Origin: Pedobacter riviphilus
GTDB lineage: Bacteria > Bacteroidota > Bacteroidia > Sphingobacteriales > Sphingobacteriaceae
Direction: 5' to 3'
NCBI RefSeq assembly: GCF_014692875.1
Contig: NZ_CP061171.1
Coordinates: 1 to 64,000, forward strand
Length of the DNA stretch: 64,000 nt
Shown: in pieces, positions 30,711 to 39,345 of the stretch
Numbering within the stretch: position 1 is the stretch's first letter
Layout of the letters: every line of letters begins with the position of its first letter
Position numbers and translations under genes: made by a program
The notes under the pieces: model-generated
What the model was told of the DNA's origin: nothing
The model's input: the letters and a program-made list of their open reading frames with translations, nothing else
Databases searched by the model: none

Positions 30711-31505
30711 ATGGATTTACAGTTAAAGAATAAAACAGCTTTTATAAGCGGTTCTACCGCTGGTATAGGATTCGCAATTGCCGAAAGTTTATTAAAAGAA
30801 GGTGTAAAAGTAATTATCAATGGCCGGTCGCAAAGCAGCGTAGACGATGCCGTGAAATCGTTGCAAGGTATTGCCGGGAACGAATTTATTTCGGGCATTG
30901 CCGCTGATTTTTCGAAGGCAGATGAGGTAAGTAATTTGATTGATAAACTACCAGAGATAGATATACTGATCAATAACGCAGGCATTTTTGAACCTAAAGC
31001 TTTTGAAGAGATCAGTGATGAAGATTGGTTTAGGTTTTTCGAAGTCAACGTAATGAGCGGAATCAGGTTATCACGACAGCTATTCCCTAAGATGTTAAAG
31101 AAAAATTGGGGTAGGATTATTTTTATCTCCAGCGAATCGGCTGTGTTTATCCCGGATGAAATGATCCACTATGGTATGACTAAAACGGCACAACTGGCGG
31201 TTAGCCGTGGCTTGGCAGAATTAACTCAAGGTACCGAGGTAACTGTCAATTCAATTTTGCCCGGCCCTACAAAATCAAAAGGGGTTGGCGGTTTTATTGA
31301 AGATTTAGCCAAAAATGGAAATATTACCATTGCTGAGGTAGAGGCCGATTTCTTTAAGAACATGCGGCCTACTTCATTATTGCAACGCTTTCTTGATGTG
31401 AGTGAAATTGCAAATGCAGTTACTTTTTATGTAAGTCCGTTAGCCTCGGGAACCAATGGGGCTGCCATTAGGGTAGAAGGCGGTTTAGTGAGATCGATAT
31501 TGTAG
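30711..31505 (+). CDS. SDR family NAD(P)-dependent oxidoreductase
   Basis: A 264-residue short-chain dehydrogenase. The cofactor motif TGxxxGIG appears as ISGSTAGIGFAIAESLL (about 10-26), the NNAG motif as ILINNAGIFEP (about 88), the catalytic Ser in IFISSESAV (about 140) and YxxxK as YGMTKTAQL (about 156-160). It is cytoplasmic. It stands alone between the kdp locus and the repeat-protein cluster. Substrate cannot be predicted. Confidence 0.92.
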   Translation: MDLQLKNKTAFISGSTAGIGFAIAESLLKEGVKVIINGRSQSSVDDAVKSLQGIAGNEFISGIAADFSKADEVSNLIDKLPEIDILINNAGIFEPKAFEEISDEDWFRFFEVNVMSGIRLSRQLFPKMLKKNWGRIIFISSESAVFIPDEMIHYGMTKTAQLAVSRGLAELTQGTEVTVNSILPGPTKSKGVGGFIEDLAKNGNITIAEVEADFFKNMRPTSLLQRFLDVSEIANAVTFYVSPLASGTNGAAIRVEGGLVRSIL

Positions 31506-31589
31506 TATGTTATAGCTGATTTGGGAGCCTATAGGTACGCTAATGAACTTTTAATTTTTAGACGCTAAAAAAGACTTCTAATAATAATG

Positions 31590-31621
31590 ATGTGCAAAAA
31601 ATATATTTTTTTGCTGCACAT
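31590..31621. promoter_or_regulatory. Inverted repeat overlapping a putative promoter of the repeat-protein gene
   Basis: Arms ATGTGCA (31590-31596) and TGCACAT (31615-31621) enclose an A-run then a T-run. A possible promoter overlaps it: TTTG at 31610-31613, then TGTATTTG at 31634-31641 (20-base spacer, one mismatch to TAnnTTTG). It could be an operator for the gene at 31668, or a terminator of the SDR gene; the position 27 bases ahead of the putative -7 element favours an operator. Confidence 0.4.
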
Positions 31622-31667
31622 AGGGGTAAGTGTTGTATTTGTTGTCTCATTTTAAAATTAGACAGAA

Positions 31668-32762
31668 ATGATTACAACTTCAACAAAAATTAAAAATAGT
31701 TTTGCAACAAACTTCAACTTCAAAAAAGCATCTGGTGTTAAAGCATTGGGTTTAGCGATATTATTAAGCACAGGTTTAAATAGTTTTGCACAGGAAGGTA
31801 AAAAGGGGAAAGTAAATATTGGTTTGGTATATCCGGTAAGCACAAACGGAACCCACGCAGCGCTAGATACAAATGTATTTTCTTTAAATGCTTTGGTTGG
31901 TGTTTCGGCAGCAGAAAAAGGGCTCTCATTCGCAGGCCTTTCCAATATTGTGCGTAAAAATACAAGCGGTACACAGTTCGCAGGTTTTTCCAATCACATT
32001 GGTGGCAAAGCAAGCGGGGCGCAGTTTGCAGGTTTTATCAATACTTACGGTGGTGGAAATGGAGTTGCTATTGCTGGTTTCGCAAATATCTCAAAAGAAA
32101 ACAGCGGTGTACAGGTAGCCGGTTTTATGAACTGGACTTCGAAAAACGTTTCGATAGTACAGGTTGGAGGTTTTATGAACAAAGCTGCTGATGTAAAAGG
32201 ATCGCAAATTGCAGGTTTTATCAATGTAGCAAAGAAAGTAAAAGGCGTTCAGCTTGCCGGTTTTATTAACGTGGCCGATAGCAGCGATTATCCGATTGGG
32301 ATTATCAATATTGTTAAAAACGGTGAGAAAAGTATTGCTTTAACCACCAACCAGAATTTAACTACCATGGCTACATTCAGATCGGGCGGGAAAGTATTAT
32401 ACGGTATTATTGGGGCTGGTTATAACTTCAAAAATAAAGATGAGGTTTATGCTTTCGAAGCAGGTTTAGGTGCTCACTTTTTTCAATCAGAACATTTTAG
32501 GTTAAATGCAGAACTTACCGCGGGTTCATTGCAAAACTTTAAACGGGGCAATTATTTCAAATCTACCTTCCAGTTACTGCCATCACTTAGGATAGGCCAA
32601 AATTTAGAAATTTTTGCAGGGCCATCGTTCAATTTTGTGTCAACCAATACCGAAGAGGGAAAAAACTTACAGAAACACTATGTAAAAAGCTGGGACAGAA
32701 AAGACAATACCTTACATGCCCTGTTTTTAGGTTATACAGGTGGTTTGGCCATTAGTTTTTAG
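31668..32762 (+). CDS. Surface-repeat beta-barrel protein (LA_2272-type repeats), paralogue A
   Basis: A 364-residue exported protein with a late signal-like segment ending NSFAQ (about residue 42). Residues about 85-205 are seven to eight tandem units of 15-18 residues with core QxAGFxN, for example GAQFAGFINTYGGG, GVQVAGFMNW and GVQLAGFINV; this is the LA_2272-type surface repeat, likely an elongated beta structure. A cap IGIINIVKNGEKS leads to a C-terminal part (about 225-364) with amphipathic strands ending LAISF, suggesting a barrel. It closely resembles the last two-thirds of the protein at 34461 but lacks its STN domain. It precedes the sigma/FecR genes and may belong to their regulon. 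Confidence 0.8.
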   Translation: MITTSTKIKNSFATNFNFKKASGVKALGLAILLSTGLNSFAQEGKKGKVNIGLVYPVSTNGTHAALDTNVFSLNALVGVSAAEKGLSFAGLSNIVRKNTSGTQFAGFSNHIGGKASGAQFAGFINTYGGGNGVAIAGFANISKENSGVQVAGFMNWTSKNVSIVQVGGFMNKAADVKGSQIAGFINVAKKVKGVQLAGFINVADSSDYPIGIINIVKNGEKSIALTTNQNLTTMATFRSGGKVLYGIIGAGYNFKNKDEVYAFEAGLGAHFFQSEHFRLNAELTAGSLQNFKRGNYFKSTFQLLPSLRIGQNLEIFAGPSFNFVSTNTEEGKNLQKHYVKSWDRKDNTLHALFLGYTGGLAISF

Positions 32763-32888
32763 ATAGGTGAATGATTGAATGACTGAGTTTTGGATGATTG
32801 AATTTTAAGTGATCGATTTTAATATTCTCTCATTCAATCCTTCTCCCTCAATCACTAATTCTCTCATTAAATTATTAAAAATATATAT

Positions 32889-33491
32889 TTGACTACAATT
32901 AAACCCGTGGAATTAACAGCAGTAGCTTCCGAAATTAGCCATCAATACCATGATGATACCGCATTTGAACATTTGTTCAAAACGCATTACAATGCGCTGC
33001 ATGCTTATGCTCAGGTGATTTTAAAGGATGAAGATGTTGCTGAGGAAATTGTACAGGGAATGTTCTTGAAGTTTTGGGAAAAAAGGGAAAACCTTAAAAT
33101 ACAATCTATAAAAGCATACCTCTACAAATGTGTTTACAACGATAGTTTAAACTATATTAAACAGGAAAAAACCAAAAGCAAATACCAGGAATTTACGGTA
33201 CACACCATGAATACAGAACATGAACCTGCCGCTGCAAAAGTTGAGTTTTCAGAGCTACAGCAGCATTTAAGAGATGCCCTGAATCATTTACCCGAGCAAT
33301 GCCGCACCATTTTCCAAATGAGCAGGTTCGAAGAATTGAAATACCGCGAAATTGCCGATCATTTAGGTCTATCAATCAAAACGGTAGAAAATCAAATGGG
33401 AAAGGCTTTAAGGATTTTAAGACTAAAACTTGCCGATTTCCTGGTGTTTATTTTACTCGGATTATGGTATTACAACGATTTTTTTAATTAG
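32889..33491 (+). CDS. ECF-type RNA polymerase sigma factor
   Basis: A 200-residue Bacteroidota ECF sigma factor. Region 2 is seen as FEHLFKTHYNALHAYAQVIL with VAEEIVQGMFLKFWEKREN (about 25-75); region 4 as ALNHLPEQCRTIFQMSRFEE and YREIADHLGLSIKTVENQMG (about 130-175). No ATG fits the frame; the in-frame TTG at 32889 (or GTG at 32907) must be the start, since an in-frame stop occurs at 32865. A hydrophobic tail (FLVFILLGLWYY) ends the protein. It is followed by a FecR anti-sigma gene 10 bases later, the classical surface-signalling pair. Confidence 0.92.
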   Translation: MTTIKPVELTAVASEISHQYHDDTAFEHLFKTHYNALHAYAQVILKDEDVAEEIVQGMFLKFWEKRENLKIQSIKAYLYKCVYNDSLNYIKQEKTKSKYQEFTVHTMNTEHEPAAAKVEFSELQQHLRDALNHLPEQCRTIFQMSRFEELKYREIADHLGLSIKTVENQMGKALRILRLKLADFLVFILLGLWYYNDFFN

Positions 33492-33501
33492 AAGAAAGCA
33501 C

Positions 33502-34461
33502 ATGACTGATGAATTATTGATAAAGGTTCTTCTAAAAGAAAGTACTATAGAAGAAAACGAAAAGGTAGAAAACTGGCTAAATGCTGCTGAGGCCAATAAA
33601 AAACATTTCTTGCAGTTAGAAACCATCTGGAACGTAAGCAACACCCTAAAAAACGAAAATAAAAGGGATGAAGAACAGGCATGGGCAAGTTTTAAGACAA
33701 GAAGAGCAGATTTAAAACCAGCGGTCAACAATATTAAGCCATTAAATCTTGGTAAGATTTGGCTAAGGATAGCTGCGGTATTGTTTATTGCGGTGGGCGG
33801 TTGGGTGGCATATAGTTTATACAGCCGCGGAAATTATACTGAACTCGCGGCTACCAACCAGGTGCGCACCGAAACCTTGCCCGATGGATCGGCCCTTACC
33901 TTAAACAAGAATTCTAAAATAAGTTATGCTGCTAACTTTAAAAACAACAGAAAACTGAAATTGGAACAAGGTGATGTATTTTTTGATGTAGCTAAAGATA
34001 AAATCCATCCTTTTGTTATCGACATTGAAAAAATCAGTGTAGAAGTGGTAGGTACCTCGTTCAACATTAAGCATATAAAAAAGGATACCGAAATTAACGT
34101 AGAAACCGGGATTGTGAAGGTTCGCCTGGCCAACAATGAAATTAAGCTTTATAAGGGCGAAAAGATCTATATCGACGGAAATACCAGCAAACTGGTAAAA
34201 GAACAAAGCACCGATCAACTTTATAATTACTACCGTAGCAACATGTTCCAGGCCAATAATATTGCTTTATCCAAACTGGTGATTACCTTGAACGAGGCTT
34301 ATGGAAGCAACATCACTTTAGATGAAAAGATTAAGGGCTTAACCATTAATACCACTTTAAAAATGGGATCGATAAACCAGAATCTTGAAATTATCTGCCA
34401 AACCTTAAATTTACAGTTATCCCGTAACGGCAACAGCATTTTGTTGTCTGCTAAAAAATAA
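33502..34461 (+). CDS. FecR family anti-sigma factor (FecR + DUF4974)
   Basis: A 319-residue single-pass membrane regulator. The cytoplasmic N-terminal helices (about 1-85) would bind the sigma factor; one membrane helix (WLRIAAVLFIAVGGWVAYSL) lies near residue 90-110; the periplasmic FecR domain follows with TETLPDGSALTLNKNSKISY and VVGTSFNIKH; the C-terminal DUF4974 region (about 245-319) has LSKLVITLNEAYGSNI. Start ATG 33502 is chosen because the longer frame overlaps the sigma gene. Its stop overlaps the start of the STN protein (TAATG), so the three are one operon. Confidence 0.93.
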   Translation: MTDELLIKVLLKESTIEENEKVENWLNAAEANKKHFLQLETIWNVSNTLKNENKRDEEQAWASFKTRRADLKPAVNNIKPLNLGKIWLRIAAVLFIAVGGWVAYSLYSRGNYTELAATNQVRTETLPDGSALTLNKNSKISYAANFKNNRKLKLEQGDVFFDVAKDKIHPFVIDIEKISVEVVGTSFNIKHIKKDTEINVETGIVKVRLANNEIKLYKGEKIYIDGNTSKLVKEQSTDQLYNYYRSNMFQANNIALSKLVITLNEAYGSNITLDEKIKGLTINTTLKMGSINQNLEIICQTLNLQLSRNGNSILLSAKK

Positions 34462-36197
34462 TGAAGACAAAACTGATTATCTTATTGCTCTTTATTTCGG
34501 GCTATTGTAGCGCACAGGTTACCACCGTTGATTATAGAAGGAATTTATCAAAAGGAGTAAGTTTAAATGTTAAGCAGGAACGGATTGGCAATGTTTTGCA
34601 GATGATAAGCAAAGCTGGCGGATTCTATTTTTCTTACAACGGAGTATTATTCCGACAGGATAGCCTGGTTAGCCTGAATGTGAAAAATGTTCCGGTGCGC
34701 GAGGTTTTAGATCAGCTATTTGATGGTAAGGTAGATTATAAAGAAAATGCCGAATACATTATTCTTCGTTATGCCGTAAATCATTTAACAATAGAAGCAG
34801 AGCACATTGCTAATGGCGACAATGAATATGCAATAAGCGGTTATGTAGTTGATACCAGAACCGGAAATAAAGTTAAACAGGCCAGTGTTTACGAAAAAAA
34901 ACTGCTTCAGGCTGCGCTTACAGATAACAATGGTCATTTTACCTTGCGTTTTAGGGGCGAGCACAGTGGCGTAATTTTAACGGCAAGTAAAGAAACCTAT
35001 CGCGATACAGCCCTGGTTTTTTTGGCTGACATCAATATAAAGCCCGGGAAATACGAAGATCCAGATAAGGAGAAGGGCGCATTTTTTACCAACACTTTTG
35101 GAGGACGAGGGATATGGCGTTTTTTGCTCTCCTCAAAGCAACGTATCCAGAATCTGAATATTCCTAATTTTTTGGCACAGACACCTTTTCAGGCATCGTT
35201 TACCCCTGGCTTAAGCTCGCATGGCAGCATGAGTTCGAGTGTAGTAAACAAGGTATCTTTAAATATACTTGGTGGTTATACTGCCGGAACAAATGGCTTT
35301 GAAATAGCGGGGGCGTTTAATTTAACCAAAGGCGATATTAAAAAGATTCAGGTAGCAGGTTTATTCAATGTAGTGGGCGGATCAGTAAAAGGCACTCAAT
35401 TTTCGGGTGCCTACAACGATGTAAATAGGAATGTAGATGGTTTACAGGTGTCCGGTTTGTTGAACAGGGTAGAAAATAAGGTAAGGGGAGTACAATTGGC
35501 GGGGGTTGGTAACCTCTCGGGCAAAGATGTTAAAGGAGCGCAGGTAGCCGGACTGATTAATGTGAGCAAAAATACCACAGGAGTTCAGCTGGCAGGTGTA
35601 TTGAATAAAACATCGGGCCGTTTAAAGGGTATGCAGCTTGCCGGATTGGTTAACCATGCTCAAAATATGGACGGTTTTCAACTTGGCGTGGTAAATCTGG
35701 CCGATTCATCATCAGGCATCAGTATTGGGTTGATCAACCTATCCAATAATGGCTACCGCAAAATAATGGTCTATAGCAATGAGGTAATCAATACCAACAT
35801 CGCCTTTAAAACCGGAAATGCCAAATTATACACCTTATTAATTGCAGGTAAAAATTTTTCTGATACTGCCCATGCATTTACTTTTGGATTAGGCCTTGGT
35901 CATGATTTTATATTAAACAAACGCTTCTCCATCGCCGCCGAAGGAACGATCCAATCTATATATCTCGGCAATTTTGAAGAAGCAAACAACCTGTACAGGA
36001 TACAGAGCTACTTACAGGTTAACGCTTTATCCCGTCTTACTTTTTTTGCCGGACCTGCTTACTCATATTATGTAAGGAGAGGAGTAGTTCCTAGTGAAAA
36101 TTATAAAAAGGAATTAGCTCCTGCCTGGCAGCACAGCTTTAAAAACGGTGCCCAGGGTTGGTTAGGCTGGAACTTTGGTTTTATGTTTTCTCTATAG
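34461..36197 (+). CDS. STN-domain surface-repeat protein, putative FecA-like signal transducer
   Basis: A 578-residue exported protein (signal peptide ending GYCSAQ). Domains in order: STN (about 35-110; SLNVKQERIGNVLQMISKAG and VKNVPVREVLDQLFDGKVDY), a carboxypeptidase-regulatory-like domain (about 125-195; ISGYVVDTRTGNKVKQASVY), a spacer, tandem QxAGxxN repeats of about 16 residues (about 275-430; e.g. GVQLAGVGNLSG, GAQVAGLINVSK, GMQLAGLVNHAQ), then a strand-rich domain to the C-terminus ending FGFMFSL. STN domains of TonB receptors contact FecR; here no TonB box, plug or 22-strand barrel follows. The start overlaps the FecR stop by one base. Inferred: outer-membrane sensor for the sigma/FecR pair. 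Confidence 0.85.
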   Translation: MKTKLIILLLFISGYCSAQVTTVDYRRNLSKGVSLNVKQERIGNVLQMISKAGGFYFSYNGVLFRQDSLVSLNVKNVPVREVLDQLFDGKVDYKENAEYIILRYAVNHLTIEAEHIANGDNEYAISGYVVDTRTGNKVKQASVYEKKLLQAALTDNNGHFTLRFRGEHSGVILTASKETYRDTALVFLADINIKPGKYEDPDKEKGAFFTNTFGGRGIWRFLLSSKQRIQNLNIPNFLAQTPFQASFTPGLSSHGSMSSSVVNKVSLNILGGYTAGTNGFEIAGAFNLTKGDIKKIQVAGLFNVVGGSVKGTQFSGAYNDVNRNVDGLQVSGLLNRVENKVRGVQLAGVGNLSGKDVKGAQVAGLINVSKNTTGVQLAGVLNKTSGRLKGMQLAGLVNHAQNMDGFQLGVVNLADSSSGISIGLINLSNNGYRKIMVYSNEVINTNIAFKTGNAKLYTLLIAGKNFSDTAHAFTFGLGLGHDFILNKRFSIAAEGTIQSIYLGNFEEANNLYRIQSYLQVNALSRLTFFAGPAYSYYVRRGVVPSENYKKELAPAWQHSFKNGAQGWLGWNFGFMFSL

Positions 36198-36260
36198 ATC
36201 GTTTATTTTACCGATTTATGGCTTCAATTAATTAAATGGCTATATTTGATTACCAATTCT

Positions 36261-36428
36261 ATGCTTATGTTATTATTCGCTGTTCCATTATATTTTATTG
36301 CGTTTTTTGGCTGGATCGCTTATACTGCCTTGATTAAGAAAAATTTGAAACAAAATATGCCAATGTTTTATTTTGGAGGTGTATTTAGCTTGATCTGGAT
36401 TATGATTATAACGATTGTCTATATTTAA
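36261..36428 (+). CDS. Small two-helix membrane protein
   Basis: A 55-residue hydrophobic protein starting MLMLLFAVPLYFIAFFGWIA, with a KKNLKQN loop and a second helix FSLIWIMIITIVYI. The ATG at 36261 is preferred over an in-frame TTG at 36246. No family is recognised. It follows the STN protein by 64 bases in the same direction, so co-transcription is possible. Coding status rests only on its clean two-helix pattern. Confidence 0.45.
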   Translation: MLMLLFAVPLYFIAFFGWIAYTALIKKNLKQNMPMFYFGGVFSLIWIMIITIVYI

Positions 36429-36658
36429 ATACACCAATCATTATAAAAAGGATTGGACTCCTGCTTTCGTCATTATTTTAGAGAAATCTATTATCCAGAT
36501 AAAGATGGAGAGCTGTCGCCTCAAACTGAATGAAAATTGTTTTCAAAGGTTTTTATAAAAGATAAAATCACCACTGCCATAAGGTTGTCACTATACCCTG
36601 CTAAATTTGCTACATAGTTTGAATAATTTATGTACAATCTGTTCGGGAAAATTATTTT

Positions 36659-37264
36659 ATGGATTGCGAAATAGTGGAAAACAAAGTAAAGAATATAGAA
36701 ACTTTTTGCCCCACCAACATCAAAGAATGGCGGGATTGGTTAGCCACCCATAATGAGTTTAGATCATCTGTTTGGCTTGTTTATGGCAAAAAGGGCTCTG
36801 GTTTGCCAAGCCTTACCTGGAGTGAAGCTGTAGATGAAGCTCTTTGTTTTGGCTGGATAGACAGTATAAAAAAGCCCATCGATAGTGAGCGGTTTATGCA
36901 GTTTTTTTGTAAACGGAAACCCAATAGCGTTTGGTCGAAAATCAATAAAGAAAAGGTAAAGCATCTGTTGGCACAAGACCTTATCGTAAAAGCAGGTTTA
37001 GAAACCATTAAAAGGGCAAAACAAAATGGGGCATGGATAGCTTTAGATACAGTAGAAACACTTAAAATACCTAAAGATTTAGCCTTAGCATTTAAAAACA
37101 GTAAAGACGCAAAGATTTTTTTTCTTGGCCTAAGTAAATCGGCTAAGAAAGCCATTCTGCAATGGATTGTAATGGCAAAAAAAGCAGAAACCCGGCAAAA
37201 CAGAATTCTTGAACTCGTAAAATCTTCATCAGAAAACGTATTGCCAAAGCAATTTCTCCGCTAA
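36659..37264 (+). CDS. YdeI/OmpD-associated family protein
   Basis: A 201-residue cytoplasmic protein of the YdeI/OmdA family. It shows the conserved start with IKEWRDWLATHNE, SSVWLVYGKKGSG, LTWSEAVDEALCFGWIDSIK and KRKPNSVWSKINKEKV, and the C-terminal SKSAKKAILQWI helix with a following KKAETRQNRILE that is typical of the OmdA helical domain. The family name reflects an association with bacteriocin protection or OmpD, but the molecular function is unknown. It lies upstream of a WYL regulator in the same direction. Confidence 0.9.
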   Translation: MDCEIVENKVKNIETFCPTNIKEWRDWLATHNEFRSSVWLVYGKKGSGLPSLTWSEAVDEALCFGWIDSIKKPIDSERFMQFFCKRKPNSVWSKINKEKVKHLLAQDLIVKAGLETIKRAKQNGAWIALDTVETLKIPKDLALAFKNSKDAKIFFLGLSKSAKKAILQWIVMAKKAETRQNRILELVKSSSENVLPKQFLR

Positions 37265-37314
37265 TGGGCAAGCCATCTAAATGAACTGTTTAGTTAAATA
37301 CCTACATTTTTAAA

Positions 37315-38277
37315 ATGGATATTACCAAAAGATTTGACCGGATACTACAGATATTTTTTTTATTGCAATCTAAATCTGTAGTCACTGCAGCAGAATTACA
37401 AAAGCGGTTCGAAATCAGTTTAAGGACAATTTACAGGGACTTAAAAGCCCTTGAGATTGCCGGTATTCCGATCGTAAATGAATCGGGATCTGGCTATTCG
37501 ATTATGGAAGGTTTTAGGCTTCAGCCATCGAGGTTTAGCCAGGAAGAAATTCTCAGTTTAATGGTTGCAGAAAAAGTGATGCAGAAACATGAAACCGAGT
37601 TTATTAAAAAACATTTTGAGGTGGCACTTATCAAAATAAAAAGTTCTTTTCAGGTGAATCAAAAAAGAGATTTCCTGCATTTAGAAGATACAATACACCT
37701 TAAAAACGATTTTAAATCTAATGATTACCTGCCTAACATTATCGATGTTTTACTCAACAGTACCTTAAGGAAAAAAATAACCCATATCGATTACCTCAAA
37801 GGCGGTGATATTCATACGGTCGGAAGATCAGTAGAACCCATCGGTGTATTTTACGAACACAGCCTTTGGTATCTTTTAGCCTATTGCCATTTAAGGAAAG
37901 ATTACCGCAATTTTAGGTTAGACAGGATTAAAAAAGTTTTAGTGCTTGAAGAGAACTTCACCATTACTCATCCACCAATTAACGAATTCAGAGATAAAGG
38001 CCTATCCGAAAATATAATGAAAATCGAAATCAGGGTAGACCGGAAGTATGCACATTTTCTATATTGGGAACGACAGATTTTCGGATTTACAGGCGAAGAA
38101 ATTTCAGATGATTTTGTGATCATGTATTTCGACTGTTCCCTTTCTGTTGTTTCTTTTGTCCGCTGGTTTCTTAAATTTGTTGATGTTGCTGAAATTATAG
38201 AACCGGCTCATTTAAACAACGAGCTGATTGAAATAATGGAATCTGGTTTGAAGAGAATAAAAAACAAAAGCGCTTAA
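37315..38277 (+). CDS. YafY-type transcriptional regulator (HTH_11 + WYL)
   Basis: A 320-residue regulator. The N-terminal winged helix-turn-helix (about 18-65) contains VTAAELQKRFEISLRTIYRD; the WYL domain (about 155-220) contains ITHIDYLKGG, VEPIGVFYEHSLWYLLAYC and FRLDRIKKV, with the WYL triplet present; a C-terminal extension (about 235-315) follows. WYL domains bind small ligands or nucleic acid and control DNA-damage or metabolic responses. It follows the YdeI gene by 50 bases. Its stop codon lies inside a terminator hairpin. Confidence 0.9.
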   Translation: MDITKRFDRILQIFFLLQSKSVVTAAELQKRFEISLRTIYRDLKALEIAGIPIVNESGSGYSIMEGFRLQPSRFSQEEILSLMVAEKVMQKHETEFIKKHFEVALIKIKSSFQVNQKRDFLHLEDTIHLKNDFKSNDYLPNIIDVLLNSTLRKKITHIDYLKGGDIHTVGRSVEPIGVFYEHSLWYLLAYCHLRKDYRNFRLDRIKKVLVLEENFTITHPPINEFRDKGLSENIMKIEIRVDRKYAHFLYWERQIFGFTGEEISDDFVIMYFDCSLSVVSFVRWFLKFVDVAEIIEPAHLNNELIEIMESGLKRIKNKSA

Positions 38278-38295
38278 TAAAGCGCTTTTGTTTTT
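38260..38295. terminator. Bidirectional terminator overlapping two stop codons
   Basis: Arms AAAAACAAAAGCGCTT (38260-38275) and AAGCGCTTTTGTTTTT (38280-38295) are perfectly complementary around AATA. A T-run ends the right arm, and the A-run of the left arm is a T-run on the other strand. The hairpin contains the last codons of the WYL regulator and the final base positions of the DinB stop. Confidence 0.85.
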
Positions 38296-38764
38296 AATAA
38301 CGGTCCCAGAAAAATGGAGGCTCAATGCCTAATGCCCTTAAATATACAAAGCCTTGCCCGCGGTGGTGTATTTCGTTATCAATGAAATACAAAAGGTGGC
38401 TAATGATCGAAAACTCGTATTGCCCGAATAGTTTAATTGTTTCGTGAAGTTGATCTTCAGAGATCTGGTTAAAGTATTCTACAATTTTTGGTGTATCCTC
38501 ATCCCATTTTGTTAGTAGCTCTTCTTTGCTATTAAGCGGAAGATCATGACTAAAAGGAGCTGTTTCTCTGGTGACCATTTCTTTTAAACCAGGAACATTA
38601 ATCGATAACAACTCTTTAATTAATGAAGAAAAAGGCCTCATTCCACCGACCGAAAATTCGAATAATTCTTTCTCGGGAAATTTTTCAATGGTTTTTCTGG
38701 TTAGTTTTCTGTGGCCTAACCAATGCTGTAGTAATTCGCTTTTAGTAATCATAGTTGTTGACAT
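38294..38764 (-). CDS. DinB superfamily protein
   Basis: A 156-residue DinB-like four-helix bundle. Putative metal-binding histidines are in HWLGHRKLTRKTIE (about 14-18) and in the C-terminal IDNEIHHRGQGFVYLRALG (about 135), followed by the family-typical ending PPFFWDRY. It differs clearly from the DinB protein at 6633. It is transcribed toward the WYL regulator, converging on a shared terminator. The function is unknown; some members act on thiols or respond to DNA damage. Confidence 0.88.
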   Translation of the reverse strand: MSTTMITKSELLQHWLGHRKLTRKTIEKFPEKELFEFSVGGMRPFSSLIKELLSINVPGLKEMVTRETAPFSHDLPLNSKEELLTKWDEDTPKIVEYFNQISEDQLHETIKLFGQYEFSIISHLLYFIDNEIHHRGQGFVYLRALGIEPPFFWDRY

Positions 38765-38941
38765 CTTGTTATATTAATTTAATAGAACAAAACTAAGACT
38801 GGCCTATGACAGCTGTTTGTCAGTCGAAAAACAGCATATTGTTTTTTGTTAAAATTTCTGTTTATTCTTTAGAATCTGATAAGCAGGACTAATCTTTAAA
38901 AATCATAAAATTTGCAGTTTTTAAAGAGGCCACAAGTTCAT

Positions 38942-39334
38942 TTACTTGTCTTGTAATACGGTAGCAGATAAATCTTGTGTTTGGTTGATATGCTTCCGGT
39001 ACATATTGCCCCAGTCAGACATCGCATCCAGCATCGGTTTCATGGTACGGCCCAAATCGGTTAGGCGATATTCTACCCTTGGCGGTACCTCTGGAAAAAC
39101 AACGCGGGTAATAATCTGGTCTTTCTCCAGTTCTCTTAACTGCGCTACCAACATCCGCTCTGATATACCGATAATGTCTTTTTTAAGCTCGCCATAGCGC
39201 ATGGTGCCATAAGAAAGGCGACACAATATGGCGGGTTTCCACCTTCCGCCGATTACCGCCAGCGATGAGGACATGCCACAGCTGTCGATCATCATTTTTT
39301 CGTTCAAAGCGTTGGTTGATGTTTCTTTCCTCAT
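38942..39334 (-). CDS. HxlR family transcriptional regulator
   Basis: A 130-residue winged-helix regulator. It carries the HxlR signature with an N-terminal cysteine (MIDSCGMSSSLAVIGGRWKP), then ILCRLSYGTMRYGELKKDI, ISERMLVAQLRELEKDQII and VEYRLTDLGRTMKPML. Members of this family often sense electrophiles or oxidants through that cysteine. It is divergent from an SDR gene; the shared 92-base region contains two dyads, so the SDR is the likely target. Confidence 0.93.
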   Translation of the reverse strand: MRKETSTNALNEKMMIDSCGMSSSLAVIGGRWKPAILCRLSYGTMRYGELKKDIIGISERMLVAQLRELEKDQIITRVVFPEVPPRVEYRLTDLGRTMKPMLDAMSDWGNMYRKHINQTQDLSATVLQDK

Positions 39335-39345
39335 TTCTTACTTTT

